Positions 31,083-40,856 are shown, numbered from the stretch's first letter. The stretch is 64,000 bases of DNA from Ferrimonas sp. YFM (GCF_030296015.1 NZ_AP027368.1:620001-684000), one strand, 5' to 3'. Made by a program: numbers and translations. Notes: generated from the letters alone by a model not told the origin.

Positions 31083-31793
31083 GTGAACGAAGTGATGTTA
31101 CCGCGCCGCAGCCTGTTAAAGGGCCTGGGCGTGGGGTCGGTAGCCATGCTGGCGGGAGGATGCGGTTCCACCGATCCTGCCGCCGAAGCTGGTGAAGGAC
31201 CCAACTATGTGCTGCTGTTTGACCAGACCAAGTGTGTGGGCTGCGGCCGCTGTGAAGACGCCTGTAACCAGGCAAACAATCTGCCGGAGGGCGTTGCCCG
31301 CCTGACCCTGGAGCGCCAGAGCGACCGGGTGCCCGGTGCCGTGTGTCCCCGCTGTGGTAAGACAGAGTGTAACTGCGACCGCAAGTACGTGCGGGTCTCT
31401 TGCCAACAGTGCGACAACGCTCCCTGCGTCATGGTGTGCCCAACAGGGGCTGCGTACCGGGATGAGAAAACCGGCATCGTCACCATGGATGGCGACAAAT
31501 GTGCCGGCTGTAAGTACTGCATCGCTGCCTGCCCCTACAAGGTGCGCTTTATCAACAGCGAAACCAAGGTGGCGGAGAACTGCGACTTCTGTCTGCAGAG
31601 TCGTCTGGCCAAGGGAGAGCTGCCCGCCTGCGTCAGTCAATGCAAGTTTGACGCCCTGGTGTTTGGTGATGCCAGTGATCCCAAGTCCTACGTCGCCCGC
31701 CTGTTGGCGGTGAAGAACACCGCCAGGGTGAAGCCGCACCTGGGTACCGAGCCCAGTGTTCACTACATCCCTATTGCCAAGCCTGAGGTGTAA
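31083..31793 (+). CDS. sirC: NrfC/SirC-type four-cluster ferredoxin subunit
   Basis: A 236-residue Tat-exported iron-sulfur protein. The N-terminus has a twin-arginine motif PRRSLLKG and a hydrophobic stretch ending AGGC, a borderline lipobox. Four cysteine groups for [4Fe-4S] clusters are seen: CVGCGRCEDAC, a group CPRCGKTEC...CQQCDNAPC, CAGCKYCIAAC and CDFCLQ...CVSQC. It would carry electrons from the membrane quinol dehydrogenase to SirA. GTG at 31083 is preferred, with GGAGG five bases upstream. The downstream NrfD-like gene follows after four bases. Confidence 0.9.
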   Translation: MNEVMLPRRSLLKGLGVGSVAMLAGGCGSTDPAAEAGEGPNYVLLFDQTKCVGCGRCEDACNQANNLPEGVARLTLERQSDRVPGAVCPRCGKTECNCDRKYVRVSCQQCDNAPCVMVCPTGAAYRDEKTGIVTMDGDKCAGCKYCIAACPYKVRFINSETKVAENCDFCLQSRLAKGELPACVSQCKFDALVFGDASDPKSYVARLLAVKNTARVKPHLGTEPSVHYIPIAKPEV

Positions 31794-31797
31794 CAAG

Positions 31798-32742
31798 ATG
31801 AACGGAATCGATTTTTCCACCGGTCTTGGCGACGCCATCGCCTGGCCCTGGCCCATTGCGGTCTACCTGTTCTTTGCGGGGATCTCCGGTGGCGCCCTGG
31901 CCATCGCCCTGCTGATGCGCATCTACAAGAAGCAGACTCAGGACACTCCCCTGCTGAAGGCGGCCGGTGTGGTCTCCTTTGTCACTATTTGCCTGGGGAT
32001 GCTGTGCCTGGTGCTGGACCTTTCCAACCCGCTGTTTTTCTGGAAGATCCTGCTCTACTACAACCTGAACTCGGTGATGTCCCTGGGCGTTATCGTCTTG
32101 CTGTTTTACATTCCGCTGACCGCGGTGATTGCCGCCATCGCCCTGCGGGGTGAACTGGCCCGCTTCCCCCAGCTCAAGCCGCTGATGCCCTGGCTGGAGA
32201 GACTGGCGGCGATGCGCAGCCCTCTGGAGTGGCTGACCCTGGTGCTGGCGGTGTCTGTCTGTGCCTACACCGGCTTTTTGATTTCGGCGCTGATCCGCTT
32301 CCCCATCATCAACACCTCGCTGCTGCCGGCGCTGTTTATCGTTTCCGGCCTCTCTGCCGGGGCGGCCATGGCCAAAATGGTGGCGGTGAAGTGGTTTGGT
32401 GAGTCGCTGCACTCCGAAGAGATGACTCTGCTCCATGGCGCCGAGTGGCCGATCATGGCGGTGGAGGCGATGTTCCTGTTCATGCTGTTCAGTGGACTTA
32501 TCTTCGGCACAGGTCCCAGCCAGGCGGCCACCCAGGCGTTTTCCCAGGGAGGCTGGTCCAGCCTATTCTGGGGCGGGGTCATCGGCCTCGGCTTTGTTCT
32601 TCCCCTGATGCTCAATTTTGCATTGGGTCAAAAGTTTGCCCATTCGGGCAGAGCCTTCTACCTCACGGGCGGCAGCGTGATTTGCGGCATGATGTGCCTG
32701 CGACTCTTCCTGCTGTACGCGGGGCAGATCTACACCATCTGA
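31798..32742 (+). CDS. sirD: NrfD/PsrC/SirD-type membrane quinol dehydrogenase
   Basis: A 314-residue integral membrane protein of about nine helices, of the NrfD/PsrC family that oxidises menaquinol and passes electrons to a periplasmic iron-sulfur partner. Typical segments are AVYLFFAGISGGALAIAL near residue 20 and DLSNPLFFWKILLYYNLNSVMSLG near 75, summarised by the LDLSNP...LNSVMS spacing. It carries no heme-binding motif, as expected. It pairs with SirC just upstream. Confidence 0.9.
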   Translation: MNGIDFSTGLGDAIAWPWPIAVYLFFAGISGGALAIALLMRIYKKQTQDTPLLKAAGVVSFVTICLGMLCLVLDLSNPLFFWKILLYYNLNSVMSLGVIVLLFYIPLTAVIAAIALRGELARFPQLKPLMPWLERLAAMRSPLEWLTLVLAVSVCAYTGFLISALIRFPIINTSLLPALFIVSGLSAGAAMAKMVAVKWFGESLHSEEMTLLHGAEWPIMAVEAMFLFMLFSGLIFGTGPSQAATQAFSQGGWSSLFWGGVIGLGFVLPLMLNFALGQKFAHSGRAFYLTGGSVICGMMCLRLFLLYAGQIYTI

Positions 32743-32789
32743 TATGAGTACCGGGGAGGCTGGTCCTCCCCACAACCAAGAGAAAGACT

Positions 32790-33314
32790 ATGCGTAACCT
32801 CCTGTTGCTCCTTCTGCCCCTGGTTCTGAGCGGCTGCGGCCAATCTGTTGCGGATACCACCCCGGTTGCCGGCCCCAAGGCCCACAGCATTCAGATCACC
32901 GACGAGCGACGCTGCCATCAATGCGGCATGTTCATCACCCGCTATCCGGGGCCCAAAGGTGTTGCCAGGGTAAAGGGACAGCCTGGAGATACCGCGTTCT
33001 GCTCTACCGGTGATCTGTTCCAGTTTATCCTGCAGCCGCAGAATCGGCGCCAGGTGGAGCAGGCCTGGGTCCACGACCTGGCCCAGACCGACTGGGACCA
33101 GCCTTCCGACAGCGCCTTTATCCCGGCAGACAAAGCCTGGTATGTGGTTGGCTCCTCCCGGCACGGGGCCATGGGGCCCACCCTGGCCAGCTTCAGTTCC
33201 CGCAACATGGCGGAGGCCTTTGCCAACTCCTACGGCGGCAAGGTGTTTGCCTATGACCAACTGACCCTGGAGATGCTGGGTAAGGGTGGTCATCACAAGC
33301 ACAAGCATCACTGA
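32790..33314 (+). CDS. nosL: NosL-like copper lipoprotein
   Basis: A 174-residue lipoprotein: signal MRNLLLLLLPLVLSGC with lipobox LSGC (cysteine 16). The NosL motif CHQCGMFI (about 48-55) supplies Cu(I) ligands. The extreme C-terminus is HHKHKHH, another potential metal site. NosL delivers copper to nitrous oxide reductase, but no nosZ is present here. A NosL homologue also accompanies mccA in Wolinella, where the sulfite reductase holds copper at its catalytic heme, so the likely client is SirA. Confidence 0.88.
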   Translation: MRNLLLLLLPLVLSGCGQSVADTTPVAGPKAHSIQITDERRCHQCGMFITRYPGPKGVARVKGQPGDTAFCSTGDLFQFILQPQNRRQVEQAWVHDLAQTDWDQPSDSAFIPADKAWYVVGSSRHGAMGPTLASFSSRNMAEAFANSYGGKVFAYDQLTLEMLGKGGHHKHKHH

Positions 33315-33324
33315 CGGAGTCCAG

Positions 33325-34596
33325 ATGATGAGAGGGCTGCTGCTTCTGCTGATCTGTTTGCCCCTGCTGTGTCAGGGGGCGAGCATCAGTGTGCGGGGGC
33401 CGGAGCAGCTTGCCCACTGGCTGGAGGCGGCCAGGCCTGGTGATGAGCTGAAACTTGAGCCCGGGCGCTACCCGGGCAACTGGCGCATCGGTCAGCCCCT
33501 AATCCTGCGGGGGCAGTCCGGAGTGATCTTCGATGGGGGCGGGCAGGGCACCGCCATCTTGCTGGCGGCCAACGGCATAGAGCTGCATGGTTTGACGGTG
33601 GAGAATTGGGGCGCTGACCTGCCTGAGATGGATTCCGCCATCCGCGGCGTTAAGGGGGTCTCCGGGATCCTGATTGCCAACAACACCCTGCGTGGTGACG
33701 GCTTCGGTATTCGCTTCGATGAGGGGGAGGGGTTTCAGATCCTCGGCAACCTCATTGAGGGAGACACCAGTCGTCCTGTGGTTGCCCGAGGAGACAACAT
33801 CTACTTCAAGGGCAGCCACCAGGCCGTCATCAGTGGCAATCGCCTAAGCGGTGGCCGTGACGGCGTCTATGTGGAGAGTGTGTCGGAGATGGTGATCGAC
33901 GCCAACACCATGAGCAATCAGCAGTATCCGGTGCACTACATGTATGCCAGGGAGACGGTCACCAGCAACAACACCAGTCACAATGTCGTGGGCGGCTACG
34001 CAATTATGGGCTCCGAAGGGGGGGCAGTACTGGGCAACAGCGTGGAGGATGCGGTAGAGTTCGGCATCCTGCTCAATATCAGCAGTGGAGTGCGGGTTCA
34101 GGACAATCTGATACGCCGCATCCATAACCCCGATGCCGCCATCGTCTTCGATGGCGAAGGCAAGGGGATCTACGTCTACGGCGCCCAGGACAACATCATC
34201 TCAGGCAATCGCTTTGCCCAGTGCCAGATTGGCATCGCCATGGCTCTGGGTGGGGAGGGCAACCGGGTCTTCGGTAACGACTTTGTCGCCAATCAGGTGC
34301 AGGTGCGTTACGTGGGGGATGTGGTGCTGGAGTGGAGTCATAAGGGCCGGGGCAACTTCTGGAGCAGCTACGGCGGCTGGGATGCCAATAAAGATGGCAT
34401 CGGCGACCTTCCCTATCGGCCAAACGATGCCCTGGATCGGCTGTTCTGGGTCTACCCGGAAGCAAAATTTTTGATGGACTCCCCTGTGGTGGGGGTTCTG
34501 CGTTGGCTGGAGCGGCAGATGCTGCCGCCCCAGGCGGAAGGCATTACCGACAGCCGGCCGCTAATCTCTCCCGTCATTGAAAGAAGTAACCTATGA
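33325..34596 (+). CDS. nosD: NosD-like periplasmic beta-helix protein
   Basis: A 423-residue exported protein with a signal peptide (cleavage after CQGA, about residue 17) and a right-handed beta-helix domain of repeated I-x-G-N and N-x-I/L steps (for example GNRLSGGRDGVYVES and ISGNRFAQCQIGIAMAL). NosD works with NosF and NosY in copper-site assembly of nitrous oxide reductase, possibly through a sulfur-containing export product. In this operon it would serve SirA. The start is at 33325, with GGAG five bases upstream. It overlaps nosF by four bases. Confidence 0.88.
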   Translation: MMRGLLLLLICLPLLCQGASISVRGPEQLAHWLEAARPGDELKLEPGRYPGNWRIGQPLILRGQSGVIFDGGGQGTAILLAANGIELHGLTVENWGADLPEMDSAIRGVKGVSGILIANNTLRGDGFGIRFDEGEGFQILGNLIEGDTSRPVVARGDNIYFKGSHQAVISGNRLSGGRDGVYVESVSEMVIDANTMSNQQYPVHYMYARETVTSNNTSHNVVGGYAIMGSEGGAVLGNSVEDAVEFGILLNISSGVRVQDNLIRRIHNPDAAIVFDGEGKGIYVYGAQDNIISGNRFAQCQIGIAMALGGEGNRVFGNDFVANQVQVRYVGDVVLEWSHKGRGNFWSSYGGWDANKDGIGDLPYRPNDALDRLFWVYPEAKFLMDSPVVGVLRWLERQMLPPQAEGITDSRPLISPVIERSNL

Positions 34597-35504
34597 CACA
34601 AACGGCAGTCTCAGTGGTACAGGTGAGCAAGAGCTTTGGCGAGGTCCAGGCTCTGGATGAGGTCAGCCTGTCTCTGCGTCCCGGCGAACTGCTGGGGTTG
34701 CTGGGCCATAACGGCGCCGGCAAGACCACACTGATTAAGTTGATCCTGGGCCTGAGTACCCCGGATCGTGGCCAGATCCGGGTCAATGGCAAGGATCCGG
34801 GACGGACCGAACACAGGGCGTCTCTGTCCATCGGTTACCTGCCCGAGCACGTCAGCCTGTATGACAACCTCAGTGGTGGAGAGCTGCTGGGCTATTTCGC
34901 CGGCCTGCGCCGGGTAGGCAAGGAGCGGGTCGAAGAGGTGCTGGCCAGGCTGCAGTTGGACTACGCCCGGGATCGCAAGGTGCGCACCTACTCCAAGGGG
35001 ATGCGCCAGCGCCTGGGGCTGGCCCAGGCGATCCTGGCCGAGCCCAGGGTACTTATTCTGGATGAGCCTACCGTCGGCCTGGATCCCCAGGCCAGCGCCC
35101 TGTTCTACGAGCTGGTGGCCGCCCTGAGAAACAATGGCACTGCGGTGATCATCTGTACCCATGAGCTGACTCTCATCGACCGACATCTGGATTCGGCCCT
35201 GATCCTGGCCAAGGGGCGTCAGCTGGCCCGGGGCAGCATCGAGGACCTGCGTCAGGAGCACAAGCTGCCCACCAAGGTGGAGGTGGCCGGAGCAGAGCTG
35301 CTGGCCAGCCGTGATATGTTGCTGGCGGCAATGTATGACCCTAATAGCAAAGCCTTTATGGTCGGTCAGGAGCAGAAGCAGCAGCTGCTGGAGCACCTGA
35401 CTGGCCACCACAAGATTTTCGACTTCAATGTCCTGCCCCCGTCGCTGCCTGAGGTGTATCAGAGCTGTCAGCTGCGGGCGCAACTGGAGGAGTTCCCATG
35501 CTGA
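34593..35504 (+). CDS. nosF: NosF-like ABC transporter ATPase
   Basis: A 303-residue cytosolic ATPase: Walker A GHNGAGKT (about 37-44), signature YSKGMRQRLG (about 130-139), Walker B RVLILDEPTVGLDP. The C-terminal extension (about 215-303) is typical of NosF/CcmA-type export ATPases. With NosY it forms an exporter thought to supply a substance for metal-cluster assembly in the periplasm. It is translationally coupled on both sides: ATGA overlap with nosD and seven-base overlap with nosY. Confidence 0.9.
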   Translation: MTQTAVSVVQVSKSFGEVQALDEVSLSLRPGELLGLLGHNGAGKTTLIKLILGLSTPDRGQIRVNGKDPGRTEHRASLSIGYLPEHVSLYDNLSGGELLGYFAGLRRVGKERVEEVLARLQLDYARDRKVRTYSKGMRQRLGLAQAILAEPRVLILDEPTVGLDPQASALFYELVAALRNNGTAVIICTHELTLIDRHLDSALILAKGRQLARGSIEDLRQEHKLPTKVEVAGAELLASRDMLLAAMYDPNSKAFMVGQEQKQQLLEHLTGHHKIFDFNVLPPSLPEVYQSCQLRAQLEEFPC

Positions 35505-36319
35505 ATCCAGTGGCCCTGGTGGCCCACAAAGAGTTTATCGACGGTTTTCGCCACCGCTGGGTAGTCTTTGCCTCTCTCAGCTTTGCACTGCTATCTCTGG
35601 CGGTGGCTTTTCTTGGCTCGGCGGTCAGTGGCCAGCTGAGTACTCCGGAGCTGGCGCCAACCATCTCCGCCTTGGCGACTTTGGCGGCCCTGGTGATTCC
35701 CCTGCTGGCGGTACTCCTGGGTCACGACAGTTTCGTCGGTGAGCTGGAGGGGGGCACCCTGCTGCTGCTGCTCTCCTACCCCATCAGCCGCTGGCAGCTG
35801 TTGCTGGGCAAGTTCCTGGGGCAGGGGGCGGTGCTGGCCACCACCTGCTTCATCGGCTTCGGCGTCACCGCCGTGGCCCTGGGCTTTGTGGTGGGCACCG
35901 ACCAGTTGCTGGAGCTGACCGCCGCCTTTGCCCTGTTTATCTTCAGCTCGGCGCTGCTGGCCTGCACCTTCCTGCTGGTGAGCTACCTGGTGAGCCTGGC
36001 GGTGAGCACCAAGGGCAGGGCGATGGCCATCTGCCTGCTGCTGTGGTTTGTACTGGTGCTGCTCTATGACCTGGTACTGCTGGGGCTGATTGTGGCCGAA
36101 GGCAGTGAGTCCTGGGTCAGGGCGCTGATGATGGCCAACCCGGTAGACCTGTTCCGCCTCTCCAACCTGGTGTACGTGGAGCATCAGTCGGTCAGCGGCG
36201 TACTCTCCCTGGTTACCTCGCAGAACTCCAACCTGTGGCTGATGCTGCTGCTGATGTTTGCCTGGAGCGCCGCTGGCCTGTTTGCCGGCTGGCAGATCTT
36301 CAAGCGTAAAAGAGTCTGA
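35498..36319 (+). CDS. nosY: NosY-like ABC transporter permease
   Basis: A 273-residue membrane protein of six helices, typical ABC-2 type permease of the NosY group. It begins with a short cytosolic stretch (MLNPVALVAHKEFIDGFRHRW) and has the characteristic DSFVGELEGGTLLLLLSYPISR loop after the second helix, described by EGGTLLLLLSYP. It is the last gene of the sir operon and is followed by a strong bidirectional terminator. Confidence 0.9.
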   Translation: MLNPVALVAHKEFIDGFRHRWVVFASLSFALLSLAVAFLGSAVSGQLSTPELAPTISALATLAALVIPLLAVLLGHDSFVGELEGGTLLLLLSYPISRWQLLLGKFLGQGAVLATTCFIGFGVTAVALGFVVGTDQLLELTAAFALFIFSSALLACTFLLVSYLVSLAVSTKGRAMAICLLLWFVLVLLYDLVLLGLIVAEGSESWVRALMMANPVDLFRLSNLVYVEHQSVSGVLSLVTSQNSNLWLMLLLMFAWSAAGLFAGWQIFKRKRV

Positions 36320-36326
36320 CAACTAC

Positions 36327-36356
36327 AAAAAAGCCCGCCAATTGGCGGGCTTTTTC
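36327..36356. terminator. Bidirectional terminator, end of sir operon and yggX
   Basis: The stem AAGCCCGCC / GGCGGGCTT with a four-base loop is flanked by A and T runs. Confidence 0.9.
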
Positions 36357-36367
36357 GTGGAACAGGC

Positions 36368-36643
36368 TTACTTCTCCTCGGGGGGACGGTAGCCTTCAAT
36401 CTCCACGTCCTGGCCTTCAAACAGGAAGCCGGTCATCTTCTCCTCGAGCATCTGGCGGTGCTCGGGGTTCATCATGTTGAGCTTGTGCTCATTGATCAGC
36501 ATGGTCTGCTTCTTCTGCCACAGGCCGAAGGCTTCCTTGGAGATGTTGTCGAAGATCTTCTTCCCCAGCTCGCCGGGGTACAGCTGAAAGTCCAGGCCTT
36601 CAGCCTCTTTGTTCAGGTATTGGCAAAATACGGTGCGTGCCAT
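36368..36643 (-). CDS. yggX: YggX, Fe(II)-trafficking and oxidative-protection protein
   Basis: A 91-residue cytosolic protein linked to protection of iron-sulfur clusters and Fe(II) handling. It opens [19 protein letters not shown], with the conserved Cys7, and continues with [19 protein letters not shown] and [16 protein letters not shown]. Length is as in E. coli. It lies 56 bases after mutY, the same order as in many gammaproteobacteria; MutY itself needs a [4Fe-4S] cluster. Confidence 0.97.
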   Translation of the reverse strand: MARTVFCQYLNKEAEGLDFQLYPGELGKKIFDNISKEAFGLWQKKQTMLINEHKLNMMNPEHRQMLEEKMTGFLFEGQDVEIEGYRPPEEK

Positions 36644-36699
36644 GATCGGGTCCTTACCAGATTGGATTGCTCAGTTATACCAAATGCGGCCCTAGAACT

Positions 36700-37755
36700 C
36701 TAATCCCCGCGGCCGGTTACCAGGCTTCTGAGCAGCCCCTCCGTGGGGGCGGCCAGGCCCACCTGAATGTGGCTCCCAAGGGCAAACCAGTTGTGCTCCA
36801 GTTCGCCTACCTGACTCGGTTGGCGGCCCAGTTCCAGCTTTACCGGCTGGATGTCCAGATGATAATGGCTGAAGGTGTGGCGAAAAGGTTCGAAGTGGTG
36901 CCAGTTGGTGTCGATTCCCTGATTTTCCAGCCACTGTCTGGCCTGCTGCTCGGTGTCGAACTGGGGAAAGCACCACAGGCCGCCCCAGATGCCGCTGGGG
37001 GGACGTTTGTGCAGCAGGACTTGGCAGTCGTGCACCAGCATCAGCTGGACACAGGCCCGTACCGGCTTCTCCTTCTTGGGCTTCTTGCCTGGGTAGTCAG
37101 TCTGGTTGCCCTGGGCGTGGGCCTGACAATCCTCTCCGACAGGGCATTCGCTGCACTTGGGTTTTGTACGGGTGCAGATCATCGCACCTATGTCCATCAT
37201 CGCCTGGTTGTAGGCCTGGATCTCATTTGCTGGTGTCACCGCCTCGGTGACCTGCCACAGCCGGTTCTCCACCGCCTTTTGTCCAGGCCAGCCGTCGATG
37301 GCCTGGTGACGTGCCAGTACCCGTTTGACGTTGCCATCGAGGATTGGGTGATGCTGGCCGAGAGAGAGGGAGAGCACGGCGCCGGCGGTGGAGCGGCCGA
37401 TGCCGGGCAGGGCCATGACCTGCTCCAGAGTTTGGGGGAACTCGCCGTTGTGCTCGTTCACGATCGCCTTGGCGGCTTTGTGCAGGTTGCGGGCTCGGGC
37501 GTAGTAGCCCAGACCGGTCCAATGGTGGAGCACGTCATCCGTGGGGGCCTCGGCCAGATCTTTGACCGTAGGGAAGCGCTCCATGAATTTCAGGTAGTAG
37601 GGAATCACAGTTGCGACCTGAGTTTGTTGCAACATGATCTCTGAGATCCATACTCTGTAGGGACTTTTATCCTGTTGCCACGGCAGGGTTTTTCGTCCCG
37701 CGAGCCGGTACCAATGAATCACCCTGTCAGAAAATGGCTTCCTGCTCGCTTCCAT
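36700..37755 (-). CDS. mutY: Adenine DNA glycosylase MutY
   Basis: A 351-residue repair enzyme that removes adenine paired with 8-oxoguanine. The helix-hairpin-helix with [18 protein letters not shown] (about 113-130) includes the catalytic-aspartate segment [15 protein letters not shown] after it. The iron-sulfur loop is C-x6-C-x2-C-x5-[18 protein letters not shown] (about 191-207). The C-terminal Nudix-like domain (about 230-345) recognises 8-oxoguanine. The catalytic glutamate lies in [15 protein letters not shown] 37755 has AGGTG eight bases upstream. It is divergent from trmB. Confidence 0.97.
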   Translation of the reverse strand: MEASRKPFSDRVIHWYRLAGRKTLPWQQDKSPYRVWISEIMLQQTQVATVIPYYLKFMERFPTVKDLAEAPTDDVLHHWTGLGYYARARNLHKAAKAIVNEHNGEFPQTLEQVMALPGIGRSTAGAVLSLSLGQHHPILDGNVKRVLARHQAIDGWPGQKAVENRLWQVTEAVTPANEIQAYNQAMMDIGAMICTRTKPKCSECPVGEDCQAHAQGNQTDYPGKKPKKEKPVRACVQLMLVHDCQVLLHKRPPSGIWGGLWCFPQFDTEQQARQWLENQGIDTNWHHFEPFRHTFSHYHLDIQPVKLELGRQPSQVGELEHNWFALGSHIQVGLAAPTEGLLRSLVTGRGD

Positions 37756-37834
37756 CAACTATTCACCTAAATTACAATTGCCGCTTTTTGGCGTCACAGT
37801 GTAACGCCTTAGGGCTAAAAGCGAGAAGGTTGAG

Positions 37835-38545
37835 ATGACTGAAGAGCAAAAGCCGGATCTGCCTGAGGGCAAGCGAATCCGCAAGATCCGCTCCTATGTA
37901 AAGCGTGAAGGACGCATGACCAAGGGCCAGGCCCGGGCCATGGAGGTCTACTGGCCCACCATGGGCCTGGAGCACGACATGGGCAGAATCGACCTGGCCC
38001 AGGTGTTCGGCCGTGAGGCGCCAGTGGTGCTGGAGATCGGTTTTGGCATGGGCAAGTCCCTGGTCGAGATGGCCGCCGCCGAGCCTGAGAAGAACTTCAT
38101 CGGTATCGAGGTGCACGGCCCTGGTGTGGGCGCTTGCCTGATGTACGCCGAAGAGCTGGGTGTAACCAACCTGCGCGTGTTTGAACACGACGCGGTGGAG
38201 ATCCTGGCCGATTGCATCCCTGATGCCAGCCTGGACCGGGTACAGCTGTACTTCCCTGATCCCTGGCACAAGAAGCGTCACCATAAGCGCCGCATTGTTC
38301 AGCCGGAATTCATTGAATCGGTGCGCAATAAGCTTAAGATGGGCGGCGTATTCCATATGGCGACCGACTGGGAGCACTATGCCGAGCATATGCTGGAGGA
38401 GATGAGTGAAGCCCCGGGCTTTACCAACACCGCCGAGAAGGACTTTGTGCCCCGTCCCGATTTTCGTCCCCTGACCAAGTTTGAAGCCCGTGGCCAACGC
38501 CTGGGTCACGGTGTCTGGGACCTTATCTTTGCTCGAAACAAATAG
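37835..38545 (+). CDS. trmB: tRNA (guanine-N7)-methyltransferase TrmB
   Basis: A 236-residue SAM-dependent enzyme that makes m7G46 in the tRNA variable loop. SAM-binding motif [14 protein letters not shown] (about 68-81), [10 protein letters not shown], and the catalytic/tRNA-binding [16 protein letters not shown] (about 138-153) are present. Length is normal. It is first in a run with yggL and glsB; yggL follows after nine bases. Confidence 0.97.
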   Translation: MTEEQKPDLPEGKRIRKIRSYVKREGRMTKGQARAMEVYWPTMGLEHDMGRIDLAQVFGREAPVVLEIGFGMGKSLVEMAAAEPEKNFIGIEVHGPGVGACLMYAEELGVTNLRVFEHDAVEILADCIPDASLDRVQLYFPDPWHKKRHHKRRIVQPEFIESVRNKLKMGGVFHMATDWEHYAEHMLEEMSEAPGFTNTAEKDFVPRPDFRPLTKFEARGQRLGHGVWDLIFARNK

Positions 38546-38554
38546 GAGAGCATT

Positions 38555-38896
38555 ATGACCACCATTCCAACCGCCAAGAACCGTAGCCGCCGCCTGCGCA
38601 AGAAGCTGCGTGTAGACGAGTTCCAGGAGCTGGGTTTCGACCTGAGCTGGCGCTTCAACGACGATGTGACCGAAGAGCAGATCGACGCCCTGGTGGATCA
38701 GCTGATTGAGGAGGTGATCGAGCCTCTGAAGCTGGGTTACAGCGGTGGCGGCCACAAAGCCTGGGACGGCATCGTCTGCACCCAGAAGCTGGGCAAGTGC
38801 ACCGACGAGCACCGTCAGGCGGTAGAGAAGTTCTTCGCCGACAAGCCGGTGACCGAGGTTAAGGCTTCCGAGCTGTACGACATCTGGTGGGGCTGA
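38555..38896 (+). CDS. yggL: YggL family protein (DUF469)
   Basis: A 113-residue cytosolic protein of the YggL family; in E. coli it binds the 50S ribosomal subunit. The sequence opens with a basic stretch ([21 protein letters not shown]) and continues with a conserved [15 protein letters not shown] segment near 62-76. It is co-transcribed with trmB and overlaps glsB by one base. Confidence 0.92.
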   Translation: MTTIPTAKNRSRRLRKKLRVDEFQELGFDLSWRFNDDVTEEQIDALVDQLIEEVIEPLKLGYSGGGHKAWDGIVCTQKLGKCTDEHRQAVEKFFADKPVTEVKASELYDIWWG

Positions 38897-39810
38897 TGCC
38901 CGACCTGGCTCTGCTGCAAAGCATCCACGAAGAAGCCCTGCCCCTTATCGGGCGGGGTCAGGTGGCGGACTACATCCCGGCTCTGGCCGGGGTGCCCGCC
39001 AACCGCCTCGGCATCGCCATCTGCACCGCAGATGGAGAGATGCTGGGGACCGGTGACTATCTTGAGCCCTTCTCCATTCAGAGTATCTCCAAGGTGTTTT
39101 CCCTGATTCAGGCCATGAGTCTGTATGAGGAGGAGGAGCTGTGGAAACGAGTGGGCAAGGAGCCCTCGGGTAACCCGTTCAACTCCCTGGTTCAGCTGGA
39201 GTTTGAGCACGGTATTCCCAGAAATCCCTTCATCAACGCGGGCGCCCTGGTGGTGAGCGACATGCTCCAGGGACGGCTGAGTGCGCCCAAGCACCGGATG
39301 CTGGAGCTGGTTCGCGAGCTCTCCGGCAATGAGCACATCGTCTGCGACAAGGCAGTGGCCCGCTCCGAGTATGAACACTCGGCCCGTAATGCGGCGATCT
39401 GCTATCTGATGAAATCCTTCGGCAACTTCCACAACGAAGTGGATGTGGTGATGAAGAGCTACTTCAACCACTGCGCCATCCGCATGAGCTGCGCCGATCT
39501 GGCTCGGGCGTTTTTCTTCCTGGCCAACAAGGGGGTCTGCCTGGGTGGCAGACGGATGATCAGCGAGCGTCAGAGCCGTCAGGTGAATGCCCTGCTGGCA
39601 ACCTGCGGTCTCTATGACGGGGCCGGGGAGTTTGCCTATCGTGTTGGCATGCCTGGCAAGAGTGGCGTCGGCGGTGGCATTGTGGCTGTAGTGCCTGGCG
39701 AACTCAGTGTTTGCGTATGGTCTCCGGAGCTTGACCCTTCGGGTAACTCTCTGGCGGGAACCCGGATGCTGGAGTTGCTGGCCAAACGCCTTGGCCGCTC
39801 CATCTTCTGA
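38896..39810 (+). CDS. glsB: Glutaminase GlsB
   Basis: A 304-residue glutaminase of the beta-lactamase-like serine fold, converting glutamine to glutamate and ammonia. Catalytic S-x-x-K is in QSISKVFSL (about 64-72). Further signatures are [21 protein letters not shown] and [22 protein letters not shown] near 155-176, given here by its core ARNAAICY. The last third holds [12 protein letters not shown]. The ATG overlaps the yggL stop codon. An imperfect hairpin follows the gene at 39819-39837. Confidence 0.95.
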   Translation: MPDLALLQSIHEEALPLIGRGQVADYIPALAGVPANRLGIAICTADGEMLGTGDYLEPFSIQSISKVFSLIQAMSLYEEEELWKRVGKEPSGNPFNSLVQLEFEHGIPRNPFINAGALVVSDMLQGRLSAPKHRMLELVRELSGNEHIVCDKAVARSEYEHSARNAAICYLMKSFGNFHNEVDVVMKSYFNHCAIRMSCADLARAFFFLANKGVCLGGRRMISERQSRQVNALLATCGLYDGAGEFAYRVGMPGKSGVGGGIVAVVPGELSVCVWSPELDPSGNSLAGTRMLELLAKRLGRSIF

Positions 39811-39818
39811 TGGCGATT

Positions 39819-39837
39819 CTCACCACATTCTGGTGAG
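39819..39837 (+). other. Hairpin after glsB
   Basis: The stem CTCACCA / TGGTGAG with a five-base loop and no T run. It may be a weak terminator or an mRNA end stabiliser. Confidence 0.45.
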
Positions 39838-39950
39838 CATTCCTACCAAGCCCTCTCCCATTTCAAGTCAACTATATAAATATCAGTGACTTATACTATT
39901 GGCCCAATATTGGCATTACCCAGGCATATCCAATTCAAAGGAGCTGAGTA

Positions 39951-40760
39951 ATGTCATTGTCCAAAGTTGCCGCCGCCGTGATGCTGTCCTCCACCCTGGC
40001 CTCCGGTGCCGCCCTGGCCCAAAACCAGCAGTGTGATTTCTCCTTCAACCATGATCTGGTGATCAGCGACACCAAGCTGGAGGTGATGGAGAAGGGGCGC
40101 ACCCTGTATCTGTTTGAAGATGGCCGACTGTGGGTTGAAGGAGACAGTGTTTCCTTAGATGGCAGTCAGCAGGACGCCATGAATGATTTCCAGCTGGCGG
40201 TCTACAACCAGATGCCCGCCACCATGGAGGTGATTGAGAAGGCGCTGGAGATGGCCAGTATCGCCCTGGATGCGGTGGCCACCGAGTTTGCCGAACTGGG
40301 CGTGGACATGAACAACCTGCGTGATGTCGCCGATACCCTGGCTCAGTCGGTGCGGGAGAAGATCGCCCTGGATGACGGCTCCTACCGTCTGGTGAGCGGT
40401 GACTTCGATCAGTTTGGTGACCAGTTCGACCAGGAGTTCGAACGTCAGCTGGAGACTGCCATCACCCAATCCATGGGAGCGATCATGATGCAGATGGGCT
40501 CCGCCATGGTTAACGGAGAAGGTGAGGGCTTCGAAGCCAAGATGGAAGCCTTCGGCGAGCGTATGGAGCGTATGGGAGAAGAGTTGGAGCAGCGCTTCGC
40601 CGGCCAGGAACAGGTCCTGGAAGCTCAGGCCGAAGAGCTGTGCCGCAGCTGGCAGCAGCTGGATGAGATGGAAAATCAGTTGCTGCAGCAGATCCCCGAA
40701 CTCGAGCCTTTTGACCAGCTGGATGTAAAAGCGGACAAACTGGCCTACCGCTGGTACTAA
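39951..40760 (+). CDS. yggN: YggN family exported protein (DUF2884)
   Basis: A 269-residue secreted protein: signal peptide MSLSKVAAAVMLSSTLASGA with cleavage near LA/QN (about 24). The body is helical and acidic; the middle (about 90-215) looks like coiled coil with many Met and Glu. Pattern and gene neighbourhood match E. coli YggN, of unknown function. A ribosome site AAAGGAG precedes the ATG. A strong terminator follows. Confidence 0.85.
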   Translation: MSLSKVAAAVMLSSTLASGAALAQNQQCDFSFNHDLVISDTKLEVMEKGRTLYLFEDGRLWVEGDSVSLDGSQQDAMNDFQLAVYNQMPATMEVIEKALEMASIALDAVATEFAELGVDMNNLRDVADTLAQSVREKIALDDGSYRLVSGDFDQFGDQFDQEFERQLETAITQSMGAIMMQMGSAMVNGEGEGFEAKMEAFGERMERMGEELEQRFAGQEQVLEAQAEELCRSWQQLDEMENQLLQQIPELEPFDQLDVKADKLAYRWY

Positions 40761-40856
40761 GTTCACTCCACGGGGGCAGGCAGGCTGTCCCCTCTAAATT
40801 CAGTTCGCTACAGCGGACAATCTACTCCCCAAAAAGTTGATCCAATCTCCACTCTT

